Shown here in pieces: positions 34,075 to 42,878 of a DNA stretch of 64,000 nt. The DNA comes from Streptomonospora nanhaiensis. GTDB lineage: Bacteria > Actinomycetota > Actinomycetes > Streptosporangiales > Streptosporangiaceae. Location: NCBI RefSeq assembly GCF_026642255.1, contig NZ_CP113264.1, forward strand, positions 4,030,001 through 4,094,000, given 5' to 3'. A program made the position numbers and the translations under genes. A model generated the notes under the pieces. That model was not told where the DNA came from, searched no databases, and saw nothing but the letters and a program-made list of their open reading frames with translations. How positions within the stretch are numbered: position 1 is the stretch's first letter; every line of letters begins with the position of its first letter.

Positions 34075-34285
34075 GCAAGGCCGGCCAGGCGCGCAACCGC
34101 GGGAAACTCGGCTCCCGCGGCGGCCGGCCGCCGCGTCTCGACCCGGTCGACCACCGCGAGCGCCATGCGGTCGAGCGCGGAACCGACCGCCTCGAGAGGC
34201 ACCGCGCGGTTGCCACGCTCTACGACGGGCCGCGGTCCGATACGAGGCGGCCGTCCTTGTCCCGGCCGTCGACGCATGGCTGTGA
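34075..34285 (+). pseudogene. IS5-type transposase C-terminal remnant with frameshift
   Basis: GGRPPRLDPVDHRERHAVERGTDRLERHRAVATLYD matches the C-terminal block of IS5-group DDE transposases, including the Glu of HAVERG; written in parts: GGRPPRLDP, RHAVERGTDRLE, VATLYD. The expected ending YEAAVLVPAVDAWL occurs in the next frame, so at least one frameshift separates them. The N-terminal two-thirds is absent. Confidence 0.7.
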
Positions 34286-34375
34286 ACGGCCGGACACGGG
34301 CTTGGCCGGAACCAGGCGTTCTGCTGTCGGCCGACACGGTCGCGGTTCCCATGGCACAGGCGACAGGATCGTCGC

Positions 34376-35071
34376 ATGCAGCCGCTCTTCGTTCTCGTGC
34401 ACAGCCCGTCCGTGGGTCCCTCCACCTGGCAACCTGTGGCCGAACGCCTGACGGCGGCGGGCTACCGGGTGCGGGTGCCGTCCCTCCTGCACATCGGCGC
34501 CGGTGCTCCGCCCTTCTGGCCCCGGATCGCGGAGGCCGTCCGCGACGACCTGCGGCAGGCCCCGGCCGGCAGTCCCGTCACTCTGGTGGCACACAGCAAC
34601 GCAGGCTTGTTCCTCCCGGTGATCCGCTCGAGCCTCGACCACCCGGTGGCCAGTTCGGTCTTCGTCGATGCCGCACTGCCGGCACGGATCGGGCCGATAC
34701 CCGTCGCCCCGCCCGAGGTGCTGGAGTTCCTCCGCCCGATGGCTGCGAACGGCAGGCTGCCACGCTGGACCGACTGGTGGGACGAGGCGGACATCGCACC
34801 CATGTTCCCCGATCCGCTGGTGCGGCGGACCGTCACCGAGGAGCAGCCCACCCTGCCGCTGTCCTACTACGAGCAGCACATCCCGGTTCCCGAGTCCTGG
34901 GACGACCATCCCTGTTCCTACTTGCAGTTCAGCCCTGCCTACGACGGCCTTGCCGCCAAGGCGCGTGAACGCGGCCGGCGCGTGGCGCACCTGCCCGGCG
35001 CGCACCTCCACCAGCTCGTCGATCCCGCCGGCACAGCCGGGCACCTCGTTAAACTCGCCACGACGATGTGA
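34376..35071 (+). CDS. Alpha/beta hydrolase
   Basis: 231 aa from ATG. LFVLVHSPSVGPSTWQPVAERL is the oxyanion region, VTLVAHSNAG holds the Ser nucleophile (HSNAG in place of GxSxG) and PGAHLHQL the catalytic His. The short cap and overall size resemble small esterase-like proteins. Substrate unknown; the gene appears monocistronic. Confidence 0.65.
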   Translation: MQPLFVLVHSPSVGPSTWQPVAERLTAAGYRVRVPSLLHIGAGAPPFWPRIAEAVRDDLRQAPAGSPVTLVAHSNAGLFLPVIRSSLDHPVASSVFVDAALPARIGPIPVAPPEVLEFLRPMAANGRLPRWTDWWDEADIAPMFPDPLVRRTVTEEQPTLPLSYYEQHIPVPESWDDHPCSYLQFSPAYDGLAAKARERGRRVAHLPGAHLHQLVDPAGTAGHLVKLATTM

Positions 35072-35178
35072 TCCACCTTCGACACACACGCCAGGACCCT
35101 CCGGCCCCGACCAAACGCACCCCTGCCGGTTCACCGATTCTCCTGTCAGAGGTCAGGGTGCACGGGAACAATGGCTCC

Positions 35179-35733
35179 ATGACATCACCGAAAGCACCCG
35201 TTCCGTCCCGCTCGGTCGCCTTATCCGCCCTCTGTGCGTCCGCGGTCGTACTGACCCTGGCGGGCTGCGGCGGGCCGGCTCAGCCCCCTGAAGAGGTCCC
35301 GTCGGCCGGCGTCCCGTCAACGCCCCCGACCAGCCCCTCCACCTCCCCGTCGGCTTCCCCCTCCCCGGTCGCACCGTCCGACGGCACCGATCTGGCCGCC
35401 TGCTCCGACGGCGACTGCGAGGTGGAGGTGACCGCACCGGCAGAGGTCGACCTCGACCCGGAGTTCGCCATCGACACCCTCACGATCGACTCGATCACGG
35501 ACGGGTCGTTGGCGTTCACGATGACCAGCACCGCGGGCGAGGTGTCCTTCGGCTGCCAGAACAGTGACTCCGCGCCCTGCGACAGCAGTCTGCAAGGAAC
35601 GTTCGGCCCCGGCGGCGCGGCCACGGGACAGGCGACCGGCGGACCCGGCGCGCAGGTCGGCCTCAACGACCTCGTCCTGGAGGTGGTGGACGTGAGCGGT
35701 GACAGCGCGATCATGCGGATCGCGCCTGCCTGA
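35179..35733 (+). CDS. Putative lipoprotein of unknown function
   Basis: 184 aa from the ATG at 35179. Signal sequence with lipobox LAGC followed by GG, then a long Pro/Ser/Thr linker and a beta-rich C-terminal domain with cysteines (LAACSDGDCEVE, SFGCQNSDSAPCDSS). Anchored outside the membrane; no catalytic motif. Confidence 0.65.
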   Translation: MTSPKAPVPSRSVALSALCASAVVLTLAGCGGPAQPPEEVPSAGVPSTPPTSPSTSPSASPSPVAPSDGTDLAACSDGDCEVEVTAPAEVDLDPEFAIDTLTIDSITDGSLAFTMTSTAGEVSFGCQNSDSAPCDSSLQGTFGPGGAATGQATGGPGAQVGLNDLVLEVVDVSGDSAIMRIAPA

Positions 35734-36097
35734 GCGCTCCCCCGAAGTCACGGCCCGGGGCCAGGCATCCGGTCGGACCAGGCCGAGAGACGGCCAACGG
35801 CGCTTCTGGAAGCACTCCGGGGAACCGCACCGCAACGGCGGAGGAGCCCTCCTTCTCGACCGGCTCCGGGCGCGGGCAGGGATGAGCAGCTCCGCGGTCA
35901 GGGTGGTCGGAAGCGGGGTGTGCCTGCACGCAACGCGTGATCAGCAGGACACCGCCCCGGGCCTTGTCACCGGTGGCCGCTACTGTCAGGCCCTCCGGCG
36001 GAACAACCCGACCGCCGTCCAGCGCAGTCGTCGTCCGAAACGCCGGAACCGCCAGTGGGCCGGCCTCCGGGACCGACCTGTCCCACAGAGAGCCGGC
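35734..36097. other. Intergenic region without recognisable features
   Basis: 364 bp. Open frames cross it but lack codon bias. It should contain the promoter of the DUF1963-like gene. Confidence 0.4.
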
Positions 36098-37144
36098 ATG
36101 CCCCGCACCACACCCCCGCGACCGGTCGACATCACCGCTGTCGTCCCCCGGCTGGCGCCGCTGGCGCGCACCACGACCCGGTTGCACCCCCGCCCCGGAT
36201 CACCGTCCGTCCGCGACAGTTCGATCGGCGGTCCGCTGCTGTGGCCGACCGCCGAGCCGTGGCCGCACTGCGACGGCCCCCACGAGCGAGGCTTCGCGGT
36301 GGACATGTCCCTGGTGGACCTGAGGCTGGAACGGCTACGCGCCGCCGTGCGCGGCAGGAACAGGACCCCGCAGGAGCAGAAGACCCTCGGGCAGCTGGAG
36401 TCCCGGGCCTATCCGCTCACGAGCCCACCGATCGCGCCGCACCACGGTTCGGTGGCGATGCTGCCGCTCGCGCAACTGTACGCGCGCGACGTGCCCGACC
36501 TGCCCGCCCCGGCGGGGTCGGACCTGCTCCAGGTGCTGTGGTGCCCCTTCGACCACCCACCGGACACGTTCATGCCCAGGACCGCGCTGGTCTGGCGGTC
36601 CTCGGCCGCGGTCACCGGCGTCCGCACCGCACCCCCGGAACCGGCGGCGGTGCAGTACCCGGGCTACCTGCCCGAGCCGTGCCTGATCGAGCCGGAGCAG
36701 GTCACCGAGTACCCCCATCTCCTGGAGTTGGGCAAGGACCTGCAGGAGCTGTTGGGACGGTGGAACACGTGGGAGGCGGCCGGCGCCGCCCCGGACAGCT
36801 CCTACGCGCCCGCCCCGGAGGAGTTCTACCAGGACGAGTTGTCCGTGGCTCCCGGCTGGAAGGTCGGCGGATGGGCGCCATGGGGCCCCACGGACCCCGT
36901 TTCCCGGTTCTGCCCCGCCTGCGGCACCGGGATGGATCCGCTCCTGACGGTCGCCACGTTCGAATGGGACAGCAGAGACCAGACCTGGGTTCCGCACGAG
37001 GACCTGACCGCTGTGTCGTCCCAACGCCCCGGTTGCCCCGACCCGAGGATGCCGACCGCGGTCCAGATCGCCAGCGGCTACAGACAGCAGCTCTACATCT
37101 GCCCGGCGGACCCGGAGCACCCGCACACCGAGCTGATGCAGTGA
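36098..37144 (+). CDS. DUF1963/YwqG-like protein
   Basis: 348 aa from the ATG at 36098 (AGAGAG upstream). SIGGPLLWPTAEPWPHC, MLPLAQLYARDVPDLPAPAGSDLLQVLWCPF and the late FCPACGTGMDPLL match the layout of YwqG-like (DUF1963) proteins, which bind no known cofactor. A CxxC pair near residue 270 may bind zinc. The family is linked in some genomes to polymorphic toxin loci. Function unknown. Confidence 0.6.
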   Translation: MPRTTPPRPVDITAVVPRLAPLARTTTRLHPRPGSPSVRDSSIGGPLLWPTAEPWPHCDGPHERGFAVDMSLVDLRLERLRAAVRGRNRTPQEQKTLGQLESRAYPLTSPPIAPHHGSVAMLPLAQLYARDVPDLPAPAGSDLLQVLWCPFDHPPDTFMPRTALVWRSSAAVTGVRTAPPEPAAVQYPGYLPEPCLIEPEQVTEYPHLLELGKDLQELLGRWNTWEAAGAAPDSSYAPAPEEFYQDELSVAPGWKVGGWAPWGPTDPVSRFCPACGTGMDPLLTVATFEWDSRDQTWVPHEDLTAVSSQRPGCPDPRMPTAVQIASGYRQQLYICPADPEHPHTELMQ

Positions 37145-37294
37145 GCGCCCGGACGGCGGCCGCCCGCGCACCGCTGTCTGCGGCCCCGCTCCCGCCCGGG
37201 GAGGGGGCATCCGCCCCATGTCCACGGTCAACCCCGTGATCTGCGCTCTCGGCACGACGCCATGAACCGTCGACTCCCACAGGAGAATGACCGT

Positions 37295-37948
37295 GTGATC
37301 GATCCCGGGACCATCGACCTGACCGAGTTCCTGCACACCTGGTACGGCGCGCCCAGCAGACGCGCGGCACCGCTTCCCGATTCCTGCGACTGGCTCCCCG
37401 GTCCGCTGAAGGACTGGCACACTCTGGCCCGCCGGTGGGACACCCGGCTCACCCACACGACGTCGATGATTCCACCCGAGAAAATTCTTACCGCCGACGG
37501 CAAGGCCGTTTTCATGGTGGACTCGACGGCCGACTGGCGCTGGTGCATCGACCCGGACGAGCCGGACAGCGTCTTCGATGCCGAGGAATACGACCCCGTG
37601 GAGAGGAACCCGGAACGGCTCGCGGACTTTCTCGTCCACAACACCGTCAGAGAAGCCGCCTTCGCCGCCGCCGCCAGGACGTGGGCGCCCGCGGTTCCCG
37701 ACGAAGCGTTGCCGGAGATCCTCTCCCCCATGGAAGAAGTCGCGTTCGGCGCCTGGAAGTGGCCGGTGCCGGGCTGCAGGATCTTCCTGGGCGACGGCGC
37801 GCTCGCGGAAATCGTCGAGGTCGATCCCGACTCCGGGTGGGAGGTCCACGTGGCCGCGCCGGGCTTCGCTTCCCTGTCCCGCCTGGAGAACATATCCGGA
37901 GCACACTGGCGGACGCCTGGGGGCTCGCCGAGAACCGCCCCGAAGTGA
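37295..37948 (+). CDS. SUKH-like protein of unknown function
   Basis: 217 aa from GTG at 37295, chosen because AGGAG lies 9 nt upstream; an ATG at 37262 would add 11 residues. LPGPLKDWHTLARRW, MIPPEKILTADGKAVFMVDSTADWRWCIDPDEPD and ADFLVHNTVREAAFAAA resemble SMI1/KNR4-type proteins. Probably cytoplasmic. It follows the DUF1963-like gene by 150 bp. Confidence 0.5.
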   Translation: MIDPGTIDLTEFLHTWYGAPSRRAAPLPDSCDWLPGPLKDWHTLARRWDTRLTHTTSMIPPEKILTADGKAVFMVDSTADWRWCIDPDEPDSVFDAEEYDPVERNPERLADFLVHNTVREAAFAAAARTWAPAVPDEALPEILSPMEEVAFGAWKWPVPGCRIFLGDGALAEIVEVDPDSGWEVHVAAPGFASLSRLENISGAHWRTPGGSPRTAPK

Positions 37949-38079
37949 GGCCGGGCGCCTGAAGCGCCGCAACGGTGCCGGCCGTCGTGGCCCGGCGGTG
38001 CTCACCGGATACCGCCTGCGAAACCCCTGCCGAACGGTGTGATACGTTCGAAAACTTTGTTCGCGCAGGAAGGAACTCC

Positions 38080-38874
38080 ATGGACATGCCCTCCCCGCAC
38101 CGCCGCTTCCTCGACGATGTGCTTCCCGGGATGCGGCAGGAGCCGAGAATTGCCGGCGTGGCCGTCGCGGGGTCGATCGCGGGAGGACTGTCCGACATCT
38201 ACTCCGACGTCGATCTGGTCGTGGCCGTCGAGGACGAGGCGTTCGATTCCGTCATGGCCGAACGCCTCGCTCTGATCGGCTCGTGGACCGACCTCGTGGC
38301 GGGATTCACCGGGGAGCACGTCGGCGAACCCCGTCTGATCATCACTCTGGTCGGCCCGCCTCTTCTCCATGTCGACTTCAAGTTCGTGCGGGTCCGCGAC
38401 TTCGCCGAGCGCGTCGAGGACCCCGCCATCCTGTGGGACCGGAACGGCGACCTGGCCGACGTCCTCGCGGCGCACCCGCTCGCGACCGATCCGCTCGACC
38501 TCCAGTGGATCGAGGACCGGTTCTGGATATGGGTGCACTACGGTGCCGCGAAGCTCGGCCGCGGAGAGTTGTTCGAGGTCATCGGCTTTCTCGGCTACCT
38601 GCGCGATGCCGTGCTGGGCCCGTTGGCCGCGCAGCGAGCGGGAGCGCCGTCCCGCGGCGTCCGCCACCTCGAATCCGTCGCACCGGACGAGGCCCGGGAG
38701 CTGCGGGCGACACTCTGCGGTCACGACGCCCACGAGGCCGGCCGGGCCATCCTCGCCACGGTCGACCTCTACCGACGCTGGCGCGACGACACCGGAGCCG
38801 CCCTCGACCACCGCCGCACCGCCGAACGGCTTGCCGTCCGCTACCTCCACGACGTCATCGACCGGCCGGCCTGA
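38080..38874 (+). CDS. Nucleotidyltransferase-domain protein (Pol beta fold, AadA-like)
   Basis: 264 aa, ATG with AGGAAGGA upstream. The signature VAVAGSIAGGLSDIYSDVDLVV (GS..DxD, written here as GSIAGG then DVDLVV) is at about residues 28-48. A third acidic candidate is in LLHVDFKFV, followed by a helical C-terminal domain. Members transfer AMP to antibiotics or other small molecules; the substrate here is not known. Confidence 0.75.
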   Translation: MDMPSPHRRFLDDVLPGMRQEPRIAGVAVAGSIAGGLSDIYSDVDLVVAVEDEAFDSVMAERLALIGSWTDLVAGFTGEHVGEPRLIITLVGPPLLHVDFKFVRVRDFAERVEDPAILWDRNGDLADVLAAHPLATDPLDLQWIEDRFWIWVHYGAAKLGRGELFEVIGFLGYLRDAVLGPLAAQRAGAPSRGVRHLESVAPDEARELRATLCGHDAHEAGRAILATVDLYRRWRDDTGAALDHRRTAERLAVRYLHDVIDRPA

Positions 38875-39167
38875 CCGAAGTGCTCCGGCGGGTCACCGAA
38901 CGGGGATGCGTCGACGTGGACGGTGAGCCGGTCTGGCTGTGCGAGGAGAACTGCTCCTGAGCCCGCGGTGGACCGGACGCGGGGCACCACGCCCGCCGCT
39001 CCGCAGGGGACAGCCGCCTCTGCCACCGCCTGCGTGCCCGCGCGGGCCCGGCGCGTAGACGCGTCGCCTCACGCGGACCGCACGCCCGGCTCCGCAGAGG
39101 CAGAGGGCCGCGGCACCCGGGTACGGCTACTCATGTGCGTGGCCGCGCCCCTGGCCAGACTGGGCGC

Positions 39168-39509
39168 ATGGCATACACCGAACCGGCCGCCTTCCTGGAC
39201 CGTCACCCCTGGCTCGCGTTCCCCCTCTGGGTCCTCGGGGTCCTCGTTCTGGGAGGCGGCGCCTTCGTCCTCGTCATGGGTGCGTACATGGCCACGGCCA
39301 ACGGCGCGCACCCCTGGGACGGGCCGCTGCTGTCCATCGCCCTGTACCTGCTCCACGCCGCCCTGCCGGTGTCGTTCCTGTACATGATGCTGGTATTGAA
39401 GGGGCGCCGTACGCGCCGCGGCACCCGCATCGTGGGCACGCTGCTCCTGGCCCTGGTGTGCGTCATGTTCGCGGCGGTGATGACCTCCGCCGCCCTGGAA
39501 CCCCTGTAA
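39168..39509 (+). CDS. Small integral membrane protein
   Basis: 113 aa from the ATG at 39168. Three hydrophobic segments: FPLWVLGVLVLGGGAFVLVMG, LLSIALYLLHAALPVSFLYMMLV (split by Pro) and IVGTLLLALVCVMFAAVMTSA. A basic loop KGRRTRRGTR lies between the last two. No family recognised. Confidence 0.55.
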   Translation: MAYTEPAAFLDRHPWLAFPLWVLGVLVLGGGAFVLVMGAYMATANGAHPWDGPLLSIALYLLHAALPVSFLYMMLVLKGRRTRRGTRIVGTLLLALVCVMFAAVMTSAALEPL

Positions 39510-39689
39510 CCGGCCCCGCCCCGGCCGCGGCACAGGCACAGCCCCGTAGGCGCTCCCCTCACGGCCGTGCCGGGCCGGGGCCTCCCGGCCGTGACCCCCG
39601 TACCGGTCAGCTTCCGGCCGTGTTGCCAGCCCCCTCGGCAGTCGCGGGAGGGCAGACCGGGGTCCACCTGGTCTGCAACGAGGGTCCCG

Positions 39690-39860
39690 CTGCTGGAGCT
39701 GGCGGAGGGGGAACCGGCCCTGACCGCCCTGGCCCTGGACGAGCGGGATCGCCCGCACATGCTGTGGGGACAGGGGGAGTCGGTGCCCAGCTTCATGAGC
39801 GGGTCCGACTTCGACGCCCAGACGCAGTACCCTGCGCTGCACCGAACCGCTCTGCGGGTC
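39690..39860 (+). pseudogene. Coding-like remnant without intact ends
   Basis: One top-strand frame (LELAEGEPALTALALDERD and RPHMLWGQGESVPSFMSGSD) has strong GC bias at third positions for about 55 codons, then loses it. No matching start or stop is found, and the preceding sequence continues the sense only after a frame change. A strong hairpin follows at 39908. Probably a decayed gene; family unknown. Confidence 0.35.
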
Positions 39861-39872
39861 ACAGGTGTGACC
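39857..39872. promoter_or_regulatory. Perfect 16-bp palindrome
   Basis: GGTCACA-GG-TGTGACC, 7-bp arms. It might be an operator remnant; the nearest gene to the right starts 400 bp away. Confidence 0.35.
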
Positions 39873-39907
39873 TGCGGACTCCCCTCGGACACACGTCCAG
39901 AACGCCA

Positions 39908-39939
39908 CCGGCCCCACACGCCTTCGAGTGTGGGGCCGG
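39908..39939. terminator. Strong hairpin, 12-bp perfect stem
   Basis: CCGGCCCCACAC and GTGTGGGGCCGG with an 8-nt loop. Placed after the coding-like remnant. The following 39940-40275 stretch shows no gene; a weak -10 candidate TACCAT lies at 40215-40220. Confidence 0.65.
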
Positions 39940-40275
39940 ACGGGTCGGGGCGTGGGGAACAGCAGAGCAGGATCGTGCGCCAAGCGCTCTTCGCACAGGT
40001 CAGCGGGGCGTGGTCTCCTCGCTGTGGCGGCACCGCAGGATTGACCGCAGACAACCCGCGACGAGCTACGCGGTTCTGCGGCCGGGGCCGGGCGACCGGT
40101 TGGCCTACGACTGCCGAGCTCCTCGGTCGACCGACTCCGCCTCGCGGTGACCCCGTGTGATGGCCCGGTCAGGCAGGTCCCCGCGCGACAGGCCGGGGCT
40201 TCTCGCCTTCGTGCTACCATTACCGGCGCAGAGACAACCCGGTCGGCTGCGGGACCAGAAATGGGAGGTGAGTTG

Positions 40276-40347
40276 ATGTCTGCGGTGAAGGCTGCTGCCC
40301 TGTGCAGCGCCCGTTGGACCATCCTCACGTCCCGGGCCCCGGTCTGA
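40276..40347 (+). CDS. Leader peptide upstream of the RsgA-like GTPase
   Basis: 23 aa (MSAVKAAALCSARW then TILTSRAPV) with an excellent ribosome binding site GGGAGGTGAG 5 nt before the ATG. The gene ends 89 nt before the GTPase start. Between them a hairpin (40363-40389) covers part of an AGGAGG sequence. The layout resembles ribosome-mediated attenuation leaders in front of ribosome-protection genes. The peptide itself matches nothing I know. Confidence 0.5.
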   Translation: MSAVKAAALCSARWTILTSRAPV

Positions 40348-40362
40348 CCTGACGCTGATCCC

Positions 40363-40389
40363 CCTGTCGGAGCCCTGACGGCTCACAGG
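40363..40389 (+). promoter_or_regulatory. Hairpin overlapping a Shine-Dalgarno sequence in the GTPase leader
   Basis: CCTGT-CG-GAGCC, loop CTGAC, GGCTC-ACAGG: 10 bp with a 2-nt bulge. Its 3' arm runs into AGGAGG (40387-40392). A second short hairpin (CCCT..AGGG, 40415-40428) precedes the TTG start. Ribosome stalling on the leader peptide could switch these structures. Confidence 0.5.
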
Positions 40390-40436
40390 AGGCGGTACTC
40401 CGTGCTCATCGGGGCCCCTTTTCTAGGGTCTCTACG

Positions 40437-41531
40437 TTGTCTCCATCCCTTTCGCATCATGCTCAGCCGTACTCCCTGGCGGACTACGGCTGGGACCAGG
40501 CGTGCGAGCGCGCCTTCGCCCCCCGTCGCGCCGACGGGCTGATCCCGGCCCGCATCGTCCGGGCCGACCGCGGCTCGTGCGAAGCCGTCACCGACACCGG
40601 AACCGTCCGCGCGGACCTCCCCGGCGCCGCGGACCAGAGCGATCCGCTGACGGCACCGTGCACCGGCGACTGGGCGGCCCTGCGTCCCCTCACCGGCGCC
40701 GCACCGGTCCTGCACGAGGTCCTGGAGCGGCGCACCACCCTGGTGCGCGCCTCGGCCTCACGGACCTCGCACGGCCAGCTCCTGGCCGCCAACGTCGACA
40801 CCGTCGTGGTGACGGTCTCCCTGGCCGCACCGCTCAAGCACGGCCGCACCGAACGCATGCTCGCCCTGGCATGGGAAAGCGGCGCACAACCGGTCGTGGT
40901 CCTGACCAAGGCAGACGCGTGCGCGGACCTGCCCTCGGTGCAGGAACAGGTGTCACAGGTGGCCGCCGGTGTGGACGTGCTGGTCACCAGTGCCCGGACC
41001 GGGCAGGGCCTGGACGTCCTGACCGCCGTCCTCGACGGCACCATCGTGCTGCTCGGCCCCTCCGGGGCGGGCAAGTCCACCCTGGGCAACCGGCTGCTGG
41101 GCCAGGACCTGCTGGCCACCGGCGCCGTGCGCGAGGCGGACGGCAAGGGACGGCACACCACGTCCTGGCGGGAGCTGCTCCCGCTGCCCGGCGGGGGCGT
41201 GCTGCTGGACACCCCCGGCCTGCGGGCGATCGGCCTGCACGACGCCCAGGGCGGCCTGGAACAGACCTTCGCCGAGATCGAACACCTCGCCCAGGAGTGC
41301 CGGTTCGCCGACTGCTCCCACACGAGTGAACCGGGCTGCGCGGTGCTGGCAGCCGTCGAGGCGGGAGAGATCCCCCACCGCCGTCTGGACAGCTACCACC
41401 GGCTGCTCCGGGAGAACGCCTACGCCGCCTCCCGCACCGACGCGCGGTTGCGCGCCGGCCGCGAAGCCGACAAGAAGGACATCACCCGGCACCTGCGTGC
41501 CACCTACCGGTTCCGGGAGCGCCAGCAGTGA
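40437..41531 (+). CDS. rsgA: Ribosome small-subunit-dependent GTPase (RsgA-like)
   Basis: 364 aa from TTG; no ATG or GTG gives the conserved YGWDQACERAFAP start. An OB-like N-terminal domain precedes a circularly permuted GTPase: TKAD (G4), SARTG (G5), P-loop LLGPSGAGKST near residue 206, and DTPGLRAIG (G3). The C-terminal zinc finger has CRFADCSHTSEPGC. RsgA checks 30S subunit maturation. It is coupled by GTGA to a methyltransferase-acetyltransferase gene and preceded by a leader ORF, unusual for a housekeeping rsgA. Confidence 0.88.
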   Translation: MSPSLSHHAQPYSLADYGWDQACERAFAPRRADGLIPARIVRADRGSCEAVTDTGTVRADLPGAADQSDPLTAPCTGDWAALRPLTGAAPVLHEVLERRTTLVRASASRTSHGQLLAANVDTVVVTVSLAAPLKHGRTERMLALAWESGAQPVVVLTKADACADLPSVQEQVSQVAAGVDVLVTSARTGQGLDVLTAVLDGTIVLLGPSGAGKSTLGNRLLGQDLLATGAVREADGKGRHTTSWRELLPLPGGGVLLDTPGLRAIGLHDAQGGLEQTFAEIEHLAQECRFADCSHTSEPGCAVLAAVEAGEIPHRRLDSYHRLLRENAYAASRTDARLRAGREADKKDITRHLRATYRFRERQQ

Positions 41532-42829
41532 AGGACACCGACAACACCCACCAGGGCGCCGGCGACGACCCGGTGACGCAGGCGCTCCTGTCCCTGCACC
41601 ACGACCTGCCCCGGCAGGGCCCGGGGTCGGACGCCACCACGCGCCGCCTGCTCAAGGCGGCCGGTCCTCTGCCCGAGCGCCCGCGGGTGCTCGACGCGGG
41701 CTGCGGCCCCGGCCGCGCCGCCCTGCTGCTCGCCGAAGAGGCCGGCGCCCGCGTGCTCGCGGTCGACCTGCACCAGCCGTTCCTGGACAGCCTCGCTGCC
41801 GAGTCGGCCCGCCGGGGCCTGGGCGAGCAGGTCAGGGTCCTCAACTGCTCGATGGACACGCTGCCCGTCCCCGATCACAGCTTCGACCTGATCTGGGCCG
41901 AGGGGTCGGTGTACACCATCGGCTTCGACCGTGCCCTGCGCTCCTGGCGACGCCTGCTGGCTCCCGACGGCGTCCTGGCCCTCACCGAGATCGAATGGAC
42001 CGGGCCCGACCCAGCCGCTGCGGCGCGCGCCTACTGGGCGGCGGCCTACCCGCTGCGCACCCACTCCGCCAACGCCGCCGCCGCGCGGGCGGCCGGCTAT
42101 GAGGTGCTCGCGCACTGGCCGCTGCCCGAGAGCGACTGGTGGGACGAGTACTACACGCCCCTCACCCAGCGCATCACCCGAGCGGACCCGCAGTACCCCG
42201 GCATGCCGGAGGCACTGGCCGCGCACCGGGCAGAGATCGACATGCGGCGCCGGTACGGCAGCGACTACGACTACGCCACCTACCTGCTCCGCCCCCACGA
42301 CGACACCGAGAACGGAACCATGACCACCTGGACCACCCGCCCCGAGGCCACCGACGACATCCCCGCCATCCGCGACATCCTCCTGGCGGCCTTCCCCGCC
42401 GCCGCCGAGGCCGACATCGTCGACGCCCTGCGCGCCGACCCCCGGGCGTGGATCGAGGGGTTGTCGATGGTCACCACGACCGCTGAGGGCACTCCGGTCG
42501 GGTACGCACTGCTCAGCCGCTGCCACGTCGACGGCGAGCCCGCCCTCGCCCTGGCCCCGTGCGCGGTGGTGCCCTCCGCCCAGCGCACCGGGGCCGGTTC
42601 GGCCGCGATTCGCGCGGCCCTGGGCGCCGCCCGGGCCATGGGCGAGAACCTCGTCCTCGTCCTGGGCCATGCCGACTACTACCCGCGGTTCGGCTTCACC
42701 CCGGCCTCCCGCTTCGGTATCCGGGCGCCCTTCGAGGTTCCCGACGAGGCCATGATGGCCATGGCCCTGGACGGTGCCCGCCCCGTCCCGACCGGCACCA
42801 TCGGCTACCCCGCCGCGTTCGGGGTCTGA
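41528..42829 (+). CDS. SAM methyltransferase-GNAT acetyltransferase fusion
   Basis: 433 aa from GTG overlapping the rsgA stop. The N-terminal half (to about 258) is a class I methyltransferase: VLDAGCGPGRAALLLAEEAG, AVDLHQPFLDSL, FDLIWAEGSVYTIGFDRAL. The C-terminal half from Met265 is a GNAT domain (TRPEATDDIPAIRDILLAAFP, VVPSAQRTGAGSAAIRAAL, GHADYYPRFGF). There is no stop between them. An internal ATG at 42320 could also give a free GNAT. Joined to RsgA, it might modify a ribosomal or antibiotic target; this is inference. Confidence 0.8.
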   Translation: MKDTDNTHQGAGDDPVTQALLSLHHDLPRQGPGSDATTRRLLKAAGPLPERPRVLDAGCGPGRAALLLAEEAGARVLAVDLHQPFLDSLAAESARRGLGEQVRVLNCSMDTLPVPDHSFDLIWAEGSVYTIGFDRALRSWRRLLAPDGVLALTEIEWTGPDPAAAARAYWAAAYPLRTHSANAAAARAAGYEVLAHWPLPESDWWDEYYTPLTQRITRADPQYPGMPEALAAHRAEIDMRRRYGSDYDYATYLLRPHDDTENGTMTTWTTRPEATDDIPAIRDILLAAFPAAAEADIVDALRADPRAWIEGLSMVTTTAEGTPVGYALLSRCHVDGEPALALAPCAVVPSAQRTGAGSAAIRAALGAARAMGENLVLVLGHADYYPRFGFTPASRFGIRAPFEVPDEAMMAMALDGARPVPTGTIGYPAAFGV

Positions 42830-42836
42830 CCCCTCC

Positions 42837-42869
42837 CGCGCCCCCAGGGGGGCTCCCCCCGGGGGCGCG
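42837..42869 (+). terminator. Very strong hairpin after the fusion gene
   Basis: CGCGCCCCC pairs with GGGGGCGCG, and the inner GGGGGG with CCCCCC, separated by a bulged A. It starts 8 bp after the stop codon. Confidence 0.75.
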
Positions 42870-42878
42870 GCCCCTGCA

